DNA from: Acytostelium subglobosum LB1 | Lineage: Eukaryota; Evosea; Eumycetozoa; Acytosteliales; Acytosteliaceae | NCBI RefSeq assembly: GCF_000787575.1 | Contig: NW_012236528.1 | Location: 1,085,818 to 1,149,817 of the forward strand | Length of the DNA stretch: 64,000 bases | Direction: 5' to 3' | Notes under the pieces: generated by a model | Databases searched by the model: none | The model's input: the letters and a program-made list of their open reading frames with translations, nothing else | What the model was told of the DNA's origin: nothing | Position numbers and translations under genes: made by a program | Part shown: piece after piece, positions 44,195 through 55,584 of the stretch | Numbering within the stretch: position 1 is the stretch's first letter | How the letters are laid out: every line of letters starts with the position of its first letter

Positions 44195-46078
44195 ATGATA
44201 TCTCCGACGGCATCACATCATCAATCATCGTCACCACCGCCACCAACTTCCATCACATCAACCACTACTACCACGACCACATCAAACATCACTTCCCCTT
44301 CCGCATCATCATCATCAATCAATATGACAGACAACCCAACATATAACAAGTGTCTGCCCAAGATACTCTCGGACCAGGACTGCGAAATGCGAGTCAAGCA
44401 GGTGCTCAAATGCCTGGAGCTGATGCTGACCGAGGCCACATCCAGCAGCGACACCATGACTTCGCCCGCAATGCTCATGGCCAATGGCACACCAACTGGG
44501 CTGAGTGGCAGTGGAGGAATCAATCCGCCTGGCAACAACAGTTTTGGATCATTCAAATTGCAATCACCAATGCAGTCTCCGACCTTTGTCGATCGTCAAG
44601 TTCCAGTGGCTCCAAACAAAAAGGCGCGCCGTGGCTCTGATAGCCATCATGGTGGCTCGCCGTCCGAAATGGAGCTTCACGGCAACATCAGCAGCAGCAG
44701 CAACAATCTACATCTTACACCAAACATCACGTCACTCTCACTCCAACAACAGCAACAACAACAATCACAAACACCTCTGTCACCAAAGAGAGGTGCAGCG
44801 AACAATCATTCATCATCATCAACTACATCTTCACCAAAGAGCAAGGTCAGAGTCAATGTTGCCAGATCACAAGATATAGTCCCTGGACCAGACAATGCTG
44901 CCATGGCCATGGCCACAACGATCAGTCTTGGTGCCACATCACCCGCCAGTCTTCCGACCAACCCCCTGTCCAGTCCATTGATGCAGATGAAGCATCATCA
45001 CTCTCAGGATCATCTTCCGGCTGTATCCAATATTGGAATGGAGAATGGTGCGCCCACTCCACAGTACTCAATGGCCAACCACCACCATCAGACACATCAA
45101 CATCCACAACAACATCAACAACAACTTCAGATGATGGATGATGGAAGACGTGTAATGTATTTGTTTGATCATAATCAACAACAACTCCATCAACACCAAC
45201 AACATCAACTGCAACAACAGCAACAACAACATCCAACATATCTGGTGCCCATGGGTGGACATGAACAAAGACGGCATTCATACAATCAATATGGCAGTAC
45301 GACATCATCAATGGATGGACTATACTTGCCCGACCCAACAATGCTGGAACAAAGAAGACTGTCCTACAATGGCTATGATCCAAATCATCCAGCTCATCAA
45401 AATCTACAACATATCCAAATGGTCTATCAACAGCAACAACTACATCAACAACCTCCACATCAACAATTCCAGACCAGCCATCCTTCCATTCAACACCAAC
45501 ATCAACATCAACGCCAACAACAACCGGTCATGTTCAGACAGGACCCTCTCCCACCAGTTGTCGAACACTCCTCACCACCTACAGTCTCGCCAAGTGACGA
45601 TAACACCAAACATTGTAAAGACTCCCAACAACAACAACATGTACATGCTTCATCTTCCACATCGTCCACATCGACCACATACTCGGTCGTGGACAAAGAG
45701 TTGCCTTTGCCATCCACCTCCAAGCCCTCCGATAAAGAACATGGCGCCACATCTCGGGATACGACTACAACAACAACATCCTCATCACAATCGTACACAA
45801 CAACTCCACTACTTAGTGCTGTCAACTATGAGATAGCTGCATTGTCCAACAACCAAAACAATAGTGCTGGTGCTGGTAACAATGACAACAATAATAACAA
45901 CAACAATGGTGGAGCTGGCAACACTGAAGAATATGGATGGATACTTTCATTCTTGGACATTGACAACAACAACAACAACAATAATAATAACAACCACAAC
46001 AGTAATAATAACAGTGGAAGTGGCAACAGCAGTAGTAGTAACAACGACAACAACACCAACAATAACCAACCGATATAA
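44195..46078 (+). CDS. Gln/Asn/His-rich hypothetical protein
   Basis: Up to 627 residues, single exon. The frame is open from ATG 44195, but an internal ATG at 44324 (MTDNPTYNKCLPKILSDQDC) may be the true start because it begins the only compact, complex segment, DCEMRVKQVLKCLELMLTEA. The rest is long Gln, His/Gln, Asn, Ser and Thr tracts with scattered complex patches such as KKARRGSDSHHGGSPSEMEL, RRHSYNQYGS and RRLSYNGYDPN. The last two look like kinase target sites. The end has EEYGWILSFLDID followed by Asn runs. Such composition is usual for dictyostelid transcription or signalling regulators, but no domain is recognised. Confidence 0.65.
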   Translation: MISPTASHHQSSSPPPPTSITSTTTTTTTSNITSPSASSSSINMTDNPTYNKCLPKILSDQDCEMRVKQVLKCLELMLTEATSSSDTMTSPAMLMANGTPTGLSGSGGINPPGNNSFGSFKLQSPMQSPTFVDRQVPVAPNKKARRGSDSHHGGSPSEMELHGNISSSSNNLHLTPNITSLSLQQQQQQQSQTPLSPKRGAANNHSSSSTTSSPKSKVRVNVARSQDIVPGPDNAAMAMATTISLGATSPASLPTNPLSSPLMQMKHHHSQDHLPAVSNIGMENGAPTPQYSMANHHHQTHQHPQQHQQQLQMMDDGRRVMYLFDHNQQQLHQHQQHQLQQQQQQHPTYLVPMGGHEQRRHSYNQYGSTTSSMDGLYLPDPTMLEQRRLSYNGYDPNHPAHQNLQHIQMVYQQQQLHQQPPHQQFQTSHPSIQHQHQHQRQQQPVMFRQDPLPPVVEHSSPPTVSPSDDNTKHCKDSQQQQHVHASSSTSSTSTTYSVVDKELPLPSTSKPSDKEHGATSRDTTTTTTSSSQSYTTTPLLSAVNYEIAALSNNQNNSAGAGNNDNNNNNNNGGAGNTEEYGWILSFLDIDNNNNNNNNNNHNSNNNSGSGNSSSSNNDNNTNNNQPI

Positions 46079-47331
46079 TAAACATCCATGTACATCAATA
46101 TCAATGTATACATGATCATTAGCGCGCTATGTTTGCTTGAATGAATGAATGAGAATATTTATGTTTGTTTGTTTGGGTTTGCAGCCCAACCAAACAGATA
46201 CAACTACATTACAAAGTATTTACACAATGATGTATCATCAAAATTTACTTGATTGTTTGTTCAAGCTCATGTATTACTTGTAGAAGACGACGAAGCTACA
46301 CTCTCATTCCATTCCATTCAATTCCCGTCGCCATGCCAACAACAACAAGTTGTCACTCCTTTCTCTTTAAGTGTGTGGGTGTTGGCGAGTGGGTGAATGC
46401 AAAGATGAACATCACCAGATCTGCCTTACATAACATTTACACAAGTGTGTAATTTCGAAATTTCACTTACCGATATCAATTAAAATCTATTTTTTATTTT
46501 TTTTTGGGTTAAACTAAACTTATAATTTTTAATTTATTTTTGTTTGAGTGTGAGCGTGGTTCGTGTGGTTGTGTCGCCTGAGGACCGAGTCACTCATAAC
46601 ATGTTCACTTGCTTCACATTCATTTTGTTTCGTTGCCCTCAACAAAGGTATGTGTCATATCTCTTTCTTCACTTTGGTTCACCTCACAACTCTCGATCAC
46701 CTTCAACATCAACAACACCCTATTCAACAACAACAACAACTACTATACAATACTACAATCAATCAATCAAACAATCAATTCAAACGATCTCAACTCAACT
46801 TCATTTGAATACTCAACTTGCAAGTTGGGTTGTTCTATCATATTTCTTCATTCTATTTATATATTACAACAATCAATCAAACAATCAAGCATGTTGTGTG
46901 TTTGTGCTGTCGTCGGTGTTGAGTGTTTCTGTCGATTCACTCCTCGTTGACAATGTTTGATATTGTCTCTTGAATGATGTCGTGTTTGTTGTTTGTTCAC
47001 ACTATTCACTCATTCACACCATCAATCAATCAACGATCTTCACACTCAAATGTGTGTGTTAATGTGATTGTTCAATTTGCTCGTCGTTCAATAGTCTTTC
47101 AACTCTCTCAACGCGCAAGTATACTAACATAATACTTCTATTCTATTTCCCATATTCTTTCTTCCTTTCTACCTACCTTATCCCATAATATTTATAATTA
47201 TTTCTATACTTATATTATTATTATATTAATATACTATTATCATTATTATATTTATATATTCAACAACCTTATACTTATAATATTAATTATTATTAGTCTA
47301 TCATTAAAGATATAATACCAACTTAGCAAAC
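46079..47331. promoter_or_regulatory. Upstream region of EF-1 alpha
   Basis: About 1.25 kb without a convincing gene. It includes a T-rich run (46490-46506), AATC/ATCA repeats, a CT-rich stretch (47100-47180) and an extremely AT-rich final 150 bp leading to the ATG at 47332. As the flank of a very highly expressed gene it is likely to hold a strong promoter and the 5' untranslated region; an untranslated first exon is possible. Confidence 0.45.
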
Positions 47332-48696
47332 ATGGGAAAGGAGAAGACTCACATTAACATCGTCGTCATTGGTCACGTAGATGCTGGCAAGTCCACCACC
47401 ACCGGTCATTTGATCTACAAGTGTGGAGGTATCGACAAGCGTGTCATCGAGAAGTACGAGAAGGAGGCTGCCGAGATGGGCAAGCAGTCCTTCAAGTACG
47501 CTTGGGTCATGGACAAGTTGAAGGCCGAGCGTGAGAGAGGTATCACCATCGATATCGCCCTCTGGAAGTTCGAGACCAGCAAGTACTACTTCACCATCAT
47601 TGATGCCCCAGGCCACAGAGATTTCATCAAGAACATGATTACTGGTACCTCCCAGGCCGATTGTGCTGTCCTCGTCATTGCCTCCCCAACTGGAGAGTTC
47701 GAGGCTGGTATCGCCAAGAACGGTCAGACCCGTGAGCACGCTCTCCTCGCCTACACCCTCGGTGTCAAGCAGATGATCGTCGCCATCAACAAGATGGACG
47801 AGAAGTCCACCAACTACTCTGAGGCCCGTTACACCGAGATCGTCAAGGAGACCTCTTCCTTCATCAAGAAGATCGGTTACAACCCAGAGAAGGTTGCCTT
47901 CGTCCCAATCTCCGGTTGGAACGGTGACAACATGTTGGAGAAGTCTCCAAACATGGGCTGGTACAAGGGACCAACTTTGCTCGAGGCCCTCGACGCCATC
48001 GTTGAGCCAAAGAGACCGTCTGACAAGCCACTCCGTATCCCACTCCAGGATGTCTACAAGATCGGAGGTATCGGAACCGTCCCAGTCGGTCGTGTCGAGA
48101 CCGGAGTCTTGAAGCCCGGTATGGTCGTCACCTTCGCCCCAGCTGGTCTCTCCACTGAGGTCAAGTCCGTCGAGATGCATCACGAGCAGCTCACCCAAGC
48201 CACCCCAGGTGACAACGTTGGTTTCAACGTTAAGAACCTTTCCGTCAAGGATATCAAGCGTGGTATGGTCGCTGGTGACTCCAAGAACGACCCACCCATT
48301 GAGACTGAGAAGTTCACTGCTCAGGTCATCATCTTGAACCATCCAGGTCAGATCCACGCTGGATACGCCCCCGTCCTCGATTGCCACACTGCTCACATTG
48401 CTTGCAAGTTCTCCACCATCCTCGACAAGGTCGACCGTCGTTCTGGTGCCGTCATTGCCAAGGAGGGAACCGGTGAGATCATCTTGAAGAACGGAGATGC
48501 CGCCATGGTTGAGCTTACCCCATCCAAGCCAATGTGCGTTGAGACCTTCACTGACTACCCACCTTTGGGTCGTTTCGCCGTCCGTGACATGAGACAAACC
48601 GTCGCCGTCGGTGTCATCAAGGGTGTGACCAAGAAGGTTGCCGGAAAGCCAGGTGACAAGAAGGCCGCCGCTGCTGCCCCAGCCAAGAAGAAGTAA
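47332..48696 (+). CDS. eef1a: Translation elongation factor EF-1 alpha
   Basis: 454 residues, single exon, full length. GTPase that delivers aminoacyl-tRNA to the ribosome. GTP-binding motifs GHVDAGKST (G1), [14 protein letters not shown] (G2), DAPGHRDF (G3) and NKMD (G4) are intact. Domain 2/3 motifs include [20 protein letters not shown] and GMRQT-like [14 protein letters not shown], with the Lys/Ala-rich C-terminus typical of eukaryotic EF-1A. Codon choice is strongly biased to C- and G-ending codons (GTC, ATC, AAG, GCC), in contrast to neighbours, as expected for very high expression. No intron is present. Confidence 0.99.
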   Translation: MGKEKTHINIVVIGHVDAGKSTTTGHLIYKCGGIDKRVIEKYEKEAAEMGKQSFKYAWVMDKLKAERERGITIDIALWKFETSKYYFTIIDAPGHRDFIKNMITGTSQADCAVLVIASPTGEFEAGIAKNGQTREHALLAYTLGVKQMIVAINKMDEKSTNYSEARYTEIVKETSSFIKKIGYNPEKVAFVPISGWNGDNMLEKSPNMGWYKGPTLLEALDAIVEPKRPSDKPLRIPLQDVYKIGGIGTVPVGRVETGVLKPGMVVTFAPAGLSTEVKSVEMHHEQLTQATPGDNVGFNVKNLSVKDIKRGMVAGDSKNDPPIETEKFTAQVIILNHPGQIHAGYAPVLDCHTAHIACKFSTILDKVDRRSGAVIAKEGTGEIILKNGDAAMVELTPSKPMCVETFTDYPPLGRFAVRDMRQTVAVGVIKGVTKKVAGKPGDKKAAAAAPAKKK

Positions 48697-48884
48697 ACCG
48701 TTTGGCTTTGTTTCTTATCCTTTAGTCCTCTAAATAAACAAACCAAAATCTACCCAACAATATCTGATTGTCTTGATTCTTTCTGATCGATGATCATTCC
48801 CTCAACATAGTTCAATCTTTGTCTAAAGTATGATCACCCACCCTTCACCAGACAATCATTCACCGTTCATTCAATCAATCAATC

Positions 48885-51800
48885 ATGGTGGACACTAGTT
48901 GTATCAATGCTGTGTTCCACAATCACTTATTGTGTGACATTATCTTTAGACATGTTAGTGATATACATCAGAGATGGATCAATCTACCAAAGCCATCAAT
49001 GAGCGACAACACAAGTGGTAGGACAAGGATAATGTCGACGACCAAAGGTTCAAAGCTGTTCAATTCAAGTCTCAAGGATATGCTCCGATACAATGCCACT
49101 CATTTGTTCATTGAGACATTCGACAGGATCACCAAAGATCACCTTTACCAAGACATCCACAGCGACAATGACAACAGCGACACAGTAATCAACTCACTAT
49201 TGATACAAGCGGCACAATACGGCAACACTGAGGTGTTTAAATATTTGAGCGAACATCGTCAATATCACTCAAACAACCTGATGAACATTGTTATGCCACC
49301 CGATGTCTTGTCCAAACATGGCAACGCATACATACTGCAGCGATACCTCGAGGAGACTGCCTACCGACCCATACTCAACGCTGTGAGGATGACCGACAAC
49401 ACCAAGATGTACCACCTGCCTTTGGCCATTGACAGTGGCAGCATCCAATACGTTCGTCTTTTGCTCCAACATCTCAAATTCAATCCCCTCGTCAGTGAGG
49501 ACTCGGACTCGGACCCGGACCTTGTCTCTGACTCTGACTATGATATGGACCACGAACCCTCTGACTCTGACTCTGGCTCTGACTCTGGAGGCTCTGGCTC
49601 TGTCATTGTCTCAAATGCTTTCCAGTTCAAGAGGCGAGGTGTCAGCGTGGAGATGCTGAGGGTGCTCCACGAGGAGTTCAACAGTTTGTTTGGTCCAGAT
49701 AACAACAGGACGGTGTGGCAAGCCGTGTTGATACACTCAGTCCATTGCAACATGTTGGACAGCGTTCGATACATACTTCAACACATGCCAGCAGCTGGCG
49801 TGTCACAGGACACACTGTTCACGTGCCTAGAGGAGTGTGCCAAGAGTGGCAACATCGACATCTTTGAAGCATTCACCTCCGGGTTGCCAGCCAAGTACTT
49901 CAAATCCTTTTACTTCAATAGCATCGTGTCCAAGGCCGTGAACAATGGTCATGAATCATTCATCAAACAACTCTACATCAATCATCCCATCGTGCCCAAG
50001 AAATTGTTGCTCCATTACCTGCAGATACCTTCTGGGGCCACTCTCGACAATGTAGACATTAGCCAGGCGAAGCTTACCGTCACCCCTTTGGCGGCCATTC
50101 GCCACGATGACATTGTGGCCCTGGCGCACTCGCTCACACTTACAGGATACAAGATTGGTAGGATGGACAAGGAGTTGTGCCGACAGATGTCCGAGGCGAT
50201 GGCAAGTCGCCTGTCAAGTCCTACCAAGGAGGACCGCAAACTGAAGTTTGACAAAAATGTCCAAGATCACAACAATAGCTCACTCATCAACTTGATCAAG
50301 GCCATTGGCAAACCAGGCAGTAATATCACCGAGGACATCGTGTGCGACTTCATTGCCAACTGCAAATCAACATCGACTTCATTCCAGAAGAAGGCCATGG
50401 AGGTGGCTGCCATCCGCTCACCCATGATCATGATGGAGCTCCACACACGTCTGGGCATCCAGTTCTCATACAAATGTCTGGCCAATGCCATCAAGCACAA
50501 ACAGTACGAGGCGATTGAACAACTCATAGCCAGTCTGAATCCAACCCAGAACCTCAATATGATCATCCGTGCAACATGTTGTATGATACTCGGCGTGGTC
50601 AAGGAAGATCTCTTCTCCATGTTGGAGACATTCTTTGACTTTGAGAAGCCAATCGACAATGTCGATGACTTGGAGTTGTTGACCAACTTCATTTATCGCT
50701 CATACATTGGTGATCGTCCAGACATTATCCAGTTGCTCAAGCAATGTGTTGGTGAGCATTCTGGTCCCAAGACAATGCAGTTGTTCATTCCCGAGCTGTC
50801 AACACTGTGCTCAATGGCCAAGCGCAATGCATATCGTTCACTGAACTATCACTTCAACTCTACCACATTCACCAACATGTCCACATCGATTCGATTGAGA
50901 ACACTACATTCAATCCTCAATGTGGCCTATCAACATGGTGCGCATCGAGTGATCGAGATGTGTAACGATCTCATTAAGTCCAACTCCTCCCCACTCATTC
51001 AATCACAATCGTAAGTTGCGTTGTTCAATCAATCACTCGCTCTGGAACCATTCCACTCATTCAAACTCAATCAATCAATCAACAGGAGTCAGTCCACACA
51101 TATTGATCGTCAGTCATCACAACGAATGGACACATCATTCCACTTGGTGTTCAGAGACAGGAGGATTGGCATGATGATAATGGGACATGTTGGACATGTT
51201 CACAAGTGCACTTCAAATTGTCAATCACCTCCAATCAAGGGCGCACAACTACTGGCCAATAACAGTTTGATTGATTATATCAGATATGGCACAACTGAAT
51301 GGTTCCTCAAGGCATACTCCATGATCGACCCCAACAGCATTGGCCACAACACTTTATTGTTGAACGAGGCTATGATCAGGTGCAACACACGTGTCATCGA
51401 TGTACTTTTGGCCAATCCCAATATGTCTCTCCCACTCAATACAGAGAATAAGAAGACGCAGTTATTCTCCGATCAGTTCATCAACGCAGTGTCACAGTGC
51501 ACTCATCCTGAATGGGAGCGAGTGTTTGATGAGTACTTAATGATCACTGCTCAGACCTCACCACTCAGTCTCAGCCAAAAGGTTTGGTCCAAGGTCAGCC
51601 ATCCATTATTCATTCGCAAGCTCATTAACGTTGGTGTCGAACTCCCCAAGCTCAAACTCAACGACGTGGTCATGGGCAACTTGACCAAAGCATGGCTCAA
51701 GGACAAGCCATGGGCATTGGAGATGCTCAAACTACTGATGGAGCGCTCGCTCATAACATGTAAGACATTTATATTCCAGCTGCTTCTCAAGGCCATCAAG

Positions 51801-53291
51801 TTCAACGCCACACCAGTCGTCCAACACTTGTTGGAGTTTGTTAGCAACACTCAGTTCTTGAGGAATGATGATACCTACTGTGATATCATACTGTGGTGCG
51901 GCATGTATGGGCGTGTTGAGCACTTGGACATGCTTTACAAGCTGGACATGGTGTCATTGAGCAGCTCCGATGTGCAGGTCTCCCTTCGCGTGGCTTTTGG
52001 TCAGGCAGCCATTGGTGGACATCTTGCAATGGCCAAGTTGTTGCACACATTCATCATGTCCATCAATCCCAGCGGCAATATACAATATGTGATTGATCAC
52101 TTTCATACTGTATTGGCCAATCGACACTTGGACATGTTGGACTTCATTCTCAGCATAGTGCCAATCACTGAACAGGTCAAGATCGATACGATTCATCATC
52201 GTGTGCTATCAGTTGACTTGATTGAGCGATTGCTACAACACCCCAACAACAACCTCAGACTTGGCCAAGTGTTGGCCAGTGCGATAAAAGGTGGCAACAA
52301 CAACAGAGAGGTAGTAGAGAAGTTGTTGATGTTGTTGTCGGGACAACCATCAACAGACCACAACATCGTCAATTACAATTATCACCCTGCTCTGAAGGTG
52401 GCCGCTGAAAAAGGTGACTTGGAAACGATCACCAGACTCATGGACAATGAGCCCACTCTCAGGCTCACTATCCATCACATTGGAGCATTGGTAGACCGTG
52501 TTGGCACTCACAATGGCAGACTGACCGATGATGATGTCATCGAGTGGTTGACCACCCACCCGGACAGGGCACCAAGGTTCACAAAGTACTTGTCCAAAGT
52601 GTTGGCCAAGGCTGCTTCAAAGTCACACAAACTGATCAAGTTTATTGTTGGGCAAGTTGGAGGCAGACTCAGACCCAATCACTTCAAAACGGCCCTAACA
52701 GTATGCATGGAGCGAGGCGATATTCAATCAATGGAGTACATCATTCAACTTGCATTGAAGTCCAACTCAGCCCAAGTCGAGGATGTGGACCCAATGGATG
52801 AGGACGAGGATGAGGAGTACGACCCTGAGGATGAGAATGAGGAGGACGACAGGGTAGACCACAATTTTGTGTTCAAGATAAATGACATCATACTCAGTTG
52901 GAAGATGTCATGCAACATTGCATCACTAGAGTATCTATTTGACAAAAGATATGTCGGTGTTGACAAGTCCCAGTCTGCCCTGCAGGAATTAGTGGACGAG
53001 GCATGCAAGTCTGGAAGAGTGGACATTATCCGCATGGTCCATAAGCATTGCGCCACACCATCTCAACTCCAAACATACATACCATCAATGGAGTCCATTT
53101 ATGAAGCATCGGACAACAACCATCATCAGGTACTCAGTTATCTATTCGAGGGTGTACGAGGTAGCTCATCACCATTCCAGATAGCAGAGGTGAGGATGGA
53201 CATGTCCAAGCTGCTCAGAGCAGTTCGTATGCATTCCTGTACCAATGGAAACATCAAGATCATCAAAATGTGTGATCACCTGGTGTGCTAA
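48885..53291 (+). CDS. Two-module ankyrin-like protein, intact copy
   Basis: Module A (48885-51010) ends in a GTAAGT donor; module B begins at a CAG acceptor at 51086. The join (TC plus G) is in phase and gives about 1443 residues. The same donor, phase and acceptor occur in the damaged copy at 17-21 kb, which argues that the two ORFs are one gene. Each module opens with a related N-terminal motif (AVFHNHLLCDIIFRHVSDIH in A, LVFRDRRIGMMIMGHVGHVH in B). Each continues as irregular helix pairs resembling ankyrin repeats: LAIDSGSIQYVRLLLQHL, CAKSGNIDIFEAF, VSKAVNNGHESFIKQL, VAAEKGDLETITRLM and DEACKSGRVDIIRMVHKH. Acidic linkers interrupt both modules. Many such proteins occur in dictyostelids; a binding or adaptor role is assumed. 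Alternatively, two tandem genes with B starting at 51126. Confidence 0.78.
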
Positions 53292-53352
53292 GCTCAACAT
53301 AATCAATATATCCAATTCAATCATATGCAATCCATCAATAATGTTATTTTTG

Positions 53353-53808
53353 TTAACAAACAATCATGTTGGAGTTGGTTGTTTGATTGCATGGCAGTTG
53401 GGTATCCAAGCAGATTCCTCCGCATTCACCATTGGGACCACGAGGTAGGATGGTCGAGTTTATAGTGCTTACATTACATTCGTAGTAGGGCGTGTTGATG
53501 GAGCACTCAGCAACGGATATTGCACAAAATGATTCAACTTGGCAGTAGCAAATAGCACAAACCATTGCATTATACTTGTATGACCAGGTGCCAGCGCACT
53601 AGGTTGGTGGTCCAAAGGCAGTGCCCCCACATCCGTAGGTGTCTCCAGTTGCTGGGTCTTGGCTGAACGAAAGAGATGAACTACATTCTGGAGTGGATGT
53701 TTTAAACATATTGGCTCCACAGTATGCTAAATTGGGTTGGCAGCAAAAGACTGTATCGTTGGGATTCTTGGAAACTATTTCTCCATGATTTCTTCCCTCA
53801 TCATACAA
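53353..53808 (-). pseudogene. Secreted cysteine-rich protein relic with in-frame stop
   Basis: One continuous frame shows a cysteine-rich domain: NPNDTVFCCQPNLAYCGANM, TYGCGGTAFGPPT, then TAG at 53601-53599, then CAGTWSYKYNAMVCAICYCQ and ECGGICLDTQLPC. The composition and Cys spacing are the same on both sides of the TAG, so the stop appears to interrupt one domain. No ATG or signal peptide was found at the upstream end; an upstream exon may exist in 53809-53990 but could not be defined. Either a decaying gene or a sequencing error. Confidence 0.5.
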
Positions 53809-54025
53809 TCAATAGATCAATCAAATCAATTACAATTAATTTTGATTTAATTCCAGTTTGGAGTTCAAGTCCAGGTTCTTATCCAAGTCCTGCAATGGAA
53901 ACACATAACAACTGTAAACATTGATACTATATGTCAGCATAACAACTTGCAAAGTTAATAGCCATGTCGATATGTTTTTTTTTGTTTGTTTGATTTACGT
54001 ATTATTATAATTATTATCAAGATTA

Positions 54026-55263
54026 TTAGCTCGCCAATCGATAAAGTAGTTGGGAACATAGGTCATATGTATAGAATGCCACTGCTGATGTTGGAATCAC
54101 CTTGATATAATTAATGCTCAATCCCTATTATTGATTGGATTTGATTGACCAGGTGTTGATTGATTGTTTGATTGAATGTGTGTTGGGGTCAGTCATGTGA
54201 TCGATCAATCAATCAAAGAATGGGATTCATGATGGATGACATACCTTGTATAAACTTAGAAATCCTTCCGCCTTGACTATCCTGTACATTGACCTGATGG
54301 AGGAATGCTTCAGATCGATCTCTACTTTGCCATCGCCAAATCCATGAGTCTGCATGCGGCGACGTACTACTTCGAACGGATAGGACACGGTCTGTGCCAC
54401 ACCGCCAGCAACGCCTCCGGCAAACAGTCGGAACTCAGCCTTGAGCGAACCGTCCTGATTGTAGCCACTGTATGGTGCGTTCATCTTGAGTGTCTCAAAC
54501 ATCATGAAGCTGATGCCAGCATACGGCAGGATGCCCACGAGCGTTGATTCAATGCCTCGATACAGTCCGCGCACGCCATCCTTCTTGAGCGTGTCTGCAA
54601 ACAACTCCTTCATCGTCGTGTATTTGTCTGGTGTCACCTCAATCGCCAGTCGCGCACGGATCAAGTCCAACGGGTATGTTGCCAACACGGCAGCACCTCC
54701 CGCCACACTTCCCGCGAGGAACAAATTAGTCGGGGAGAATATATCCTTCTCTGTATTGAGCCTCTGTTTGATTGATTGATTGATCGATCGAGTGTCAAGG
54801 TGTCAGTCATGGGTCATCCTCTCGCTCACTCACTCGCGCGAATGACATGTACCTTCTTCATGTTCTCGTATGTGAAGAACTGAACAGCTGCATAGGGGAA
54901 CACTCGGGCAATTGTGGCGTTGTTGCCTCTCCACAGACCTTTGAGTCCTTCGGTCTCAAAGATCTTGGTGAGTGAGCCAACGACACTGCCGTGTGAGTAA
55001 TGCTGGCTCCTGATCTGATAGAGTATCTTTACACGCTCGAGGGGCGCCACGATGGTCTTGGCAGTGACACCTGCCACACCACCTGCTATGAACGGTACCC
55101 ACTTTGGACCATTATCCTTCTGTTCTTGCAATCGATGTGCTATTACTTGTTGTTGTTTGTATCTTCTTTCGTCCTCTTGTATCCTATCTAGATTTCTAGA
55201 CTCGACTGTACTTGTGCTGTTGCCTTCATATGAGGTTGTCAACTCTTCATCTGAGTTGGTCAT
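54026..55263 (-). CDS. SLC25-family mitochondrial carrier (CoA-carrier-like)
   Basis: Three exons (55263-54853, 54763-54245, 54124-54026) give about 342 residues. Six-helix inner-membrane carrier with three repeats. The signature motifs are PLERVK in repeat 1 (AGGVAGVTAKTIVAPLERVK), PLDLIRARL in repeat 2 and PFEVVRRRMQ in repeat 3. The end is GLSINYIKVIPTSAVAFYTY. The LERVKILYQ, YPLDLIRARLA and YPFEVVRRRMQT versions are closest to SLC25A42/SLC25A16 and plant CoA carriers, which exchange coenzyme A or related nucleotides into the matrix. The N-terminus is hydrophilic with a Gln/Arg-rich helix. All introns are GT-AG and phase 0. Confidence 0.93.
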
Positions 55264-55584
55264 GATTTGTCTGTTCTGTTGTTATGTATGTTATATATAT
55301 AGTATATGTATAACAATGATCGATCAAACGAATGAAGCACACTGACTGCAGTGCACTCATTCACAGCATTGATGATCACTCGAGTTTGTGTGAAAAAAAA
55401 ATAGTCGACTCTGATTGAACACACCAATTGGTAATGATGACGGAGACAACGACAATGACACTGGATCATTGGCCCAATCAATCAATCACTCTATCAATCA
55501 CTCAATCAATCATAAAACGACAAAGACAATGACAAAGACAAAGAAGAAGCGATCAATCAATCAATAAATCAATCATTGATTCAT
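55264..55584. other. Spacer with AATC repeats
   Basis: About 320 bp between the carrier start and the next gene's stop. Contains AATCA repeats around 55477-55510 and a GACAAAGACAAAG run. No gene is seen. Confidence 0.35.

Noticed and set aside
47176-47183. CCCATAA sequence upstream of EF-1 alpha, resembling the upstream element of dictyostelid small RNA genes
   Set aside because: The expected RNA start about 60 bp downstream is only AT-rich sequence with no stem; probably chance.
47323-48597. 424-codon open frame antisense to EF-1 alpha
   Set aside because: A known artefact of the strong codon bias of EF-1 alpha; no protein features of its own.
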